Shown here in pieces: positions 6,224-6,351 of a stretch of 6,351 nucleotides of DNA (position 1 is the stretch's first letter; the number at the start of each line of letters is the position of its first letter). Location: contig JANXLW010000426.1 in assembly GCA_025354965.1 (NCBI GenBank), positions 1 to 6,351 on the forward strand, given 5' to 3'. The notes beneath the pieces are model-generated. The model did not search any database and had not been told where the DNA came from. It was given only the letters and a program-made list of their open reading frames with translations. A program made the position numbers and the translations under genes. The DNA is from Betaproteobacteria bacterium (GTDB lineage: Bacteria > Pseudomonadota > Gammaproteobacteria > Burkholderiales > Burkholderiaceae_C).

Positions 6224-6351
6224 TTAATCGGACCAGGGCAGCATCAGGGTCAGCATCGCCAGCTTGGCAAATTCGGGCTCAAACTCATCGATGATTTTCT
6301 GCGGATCCGGGCACAGCAATGAATCACTGATGACGCCGAACTGTACGCCTC
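6224..6351 (-). CDS. C-terminal end of a probable WS/DGAT acyltransferase (cut by right window edge)
   Basis: On the minus strand an open frame enters from the right edge and ends at TAA (6226-6224), giving 41 visible residues: GVQFGVISDSLL, then CPDPQKIIDEFEPEFAKL, then AMLTLMLPWSD at the C-terminus. The pattern of a beta strand (QFGVISD), a PDP turn and a final helix resembles the C-terminal domain of wax ester synthase/acyl-CoA:diacylglycerol acyltransferases (DUF1298/WS_DGAT_C), where a 'fgl/v..D..lvPDp..i...f..el..L' ending is usual. The HHxxxDG active site would be far upstream, outside the window. It ends only 4 bases from the stop of the plus-strand TPR gene. The reading frame is fairly secure; the family call is supported by weak similarity plus the neighbouring acyl-CoA reductase. 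Confidence 0.55.
   Translation of the reverse strand, partial: GVQFGVISDSLLCPDPQKIIDEFEPEFAKLAMLTLMLPWSD

Overview
The window looks like chromosomal DNA of a betaproteobacterium, most likely Burkholderiales and close to Comamonadaceae. This rests on protein character recalled from memory (RfbB style, phasin with a Lys/Ala-rich tail, TetR with a 'YRFLYRDLN' C-terminal domain), on dense gene packing and on moderately high GC. No database search was possible. Every gene looks intact except the two cut by the window edges. I see no RNA genes, insertion sequences, CRISPR arrays or phage genes.

Layout. Positions 1-471 (minus) hold the N-terminal 157 residues of RfbB, dTDP-glucose 4,6-dehydratase, probably the edge of a surface-polysaccharide cluster. 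Positions 496-520 form an intrinsic terminator on the minus strand, with a candidate rfbB promoter immediately upstream at 522-549. Positions 546-2543 (minus) encode a 665-residue double-SDR protein that I recognise as an alcohol-forming fatty acyl-CoA reductase of the Marinobacter type. A 204-bp divergent control region separates it from a plus-strand phasin with a histone H1-like tail (2748-3293). A 218-bp leader with a candidate promoter and palindrome precedes three tightly packed plus-strand genes: a patatin-like phospholipase (3512-4765), a TetR-type regulator (4759-5424, 7-bp overlap) and a TPR-like protein of unknown role (5446-6219). From 6224 to the right edge (minus) is the C-terminus of another gene, probably a wax ester synthase/diacylglycerol acyltransferase (WS/DGAT), facing the TPR gene tail to tail.

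How the genes may work together. The reductase would turn fatty acyl-CoA into fatty alcohol, and a WS/DGAT would join that alcohol to a second acyl-CoA to make wax ester. The phasin would coat a polyhydroxyalkanoate or neutral-lipid granule and may tether it to DNA. The patatin-like hydrolase could remodel or mobilise acyl lipids, and the TetR protein probably controls its own operon. The individual families are fairly secure. Reading the region as one neutral-lipid storage locus is inference from gene neighbourhood.
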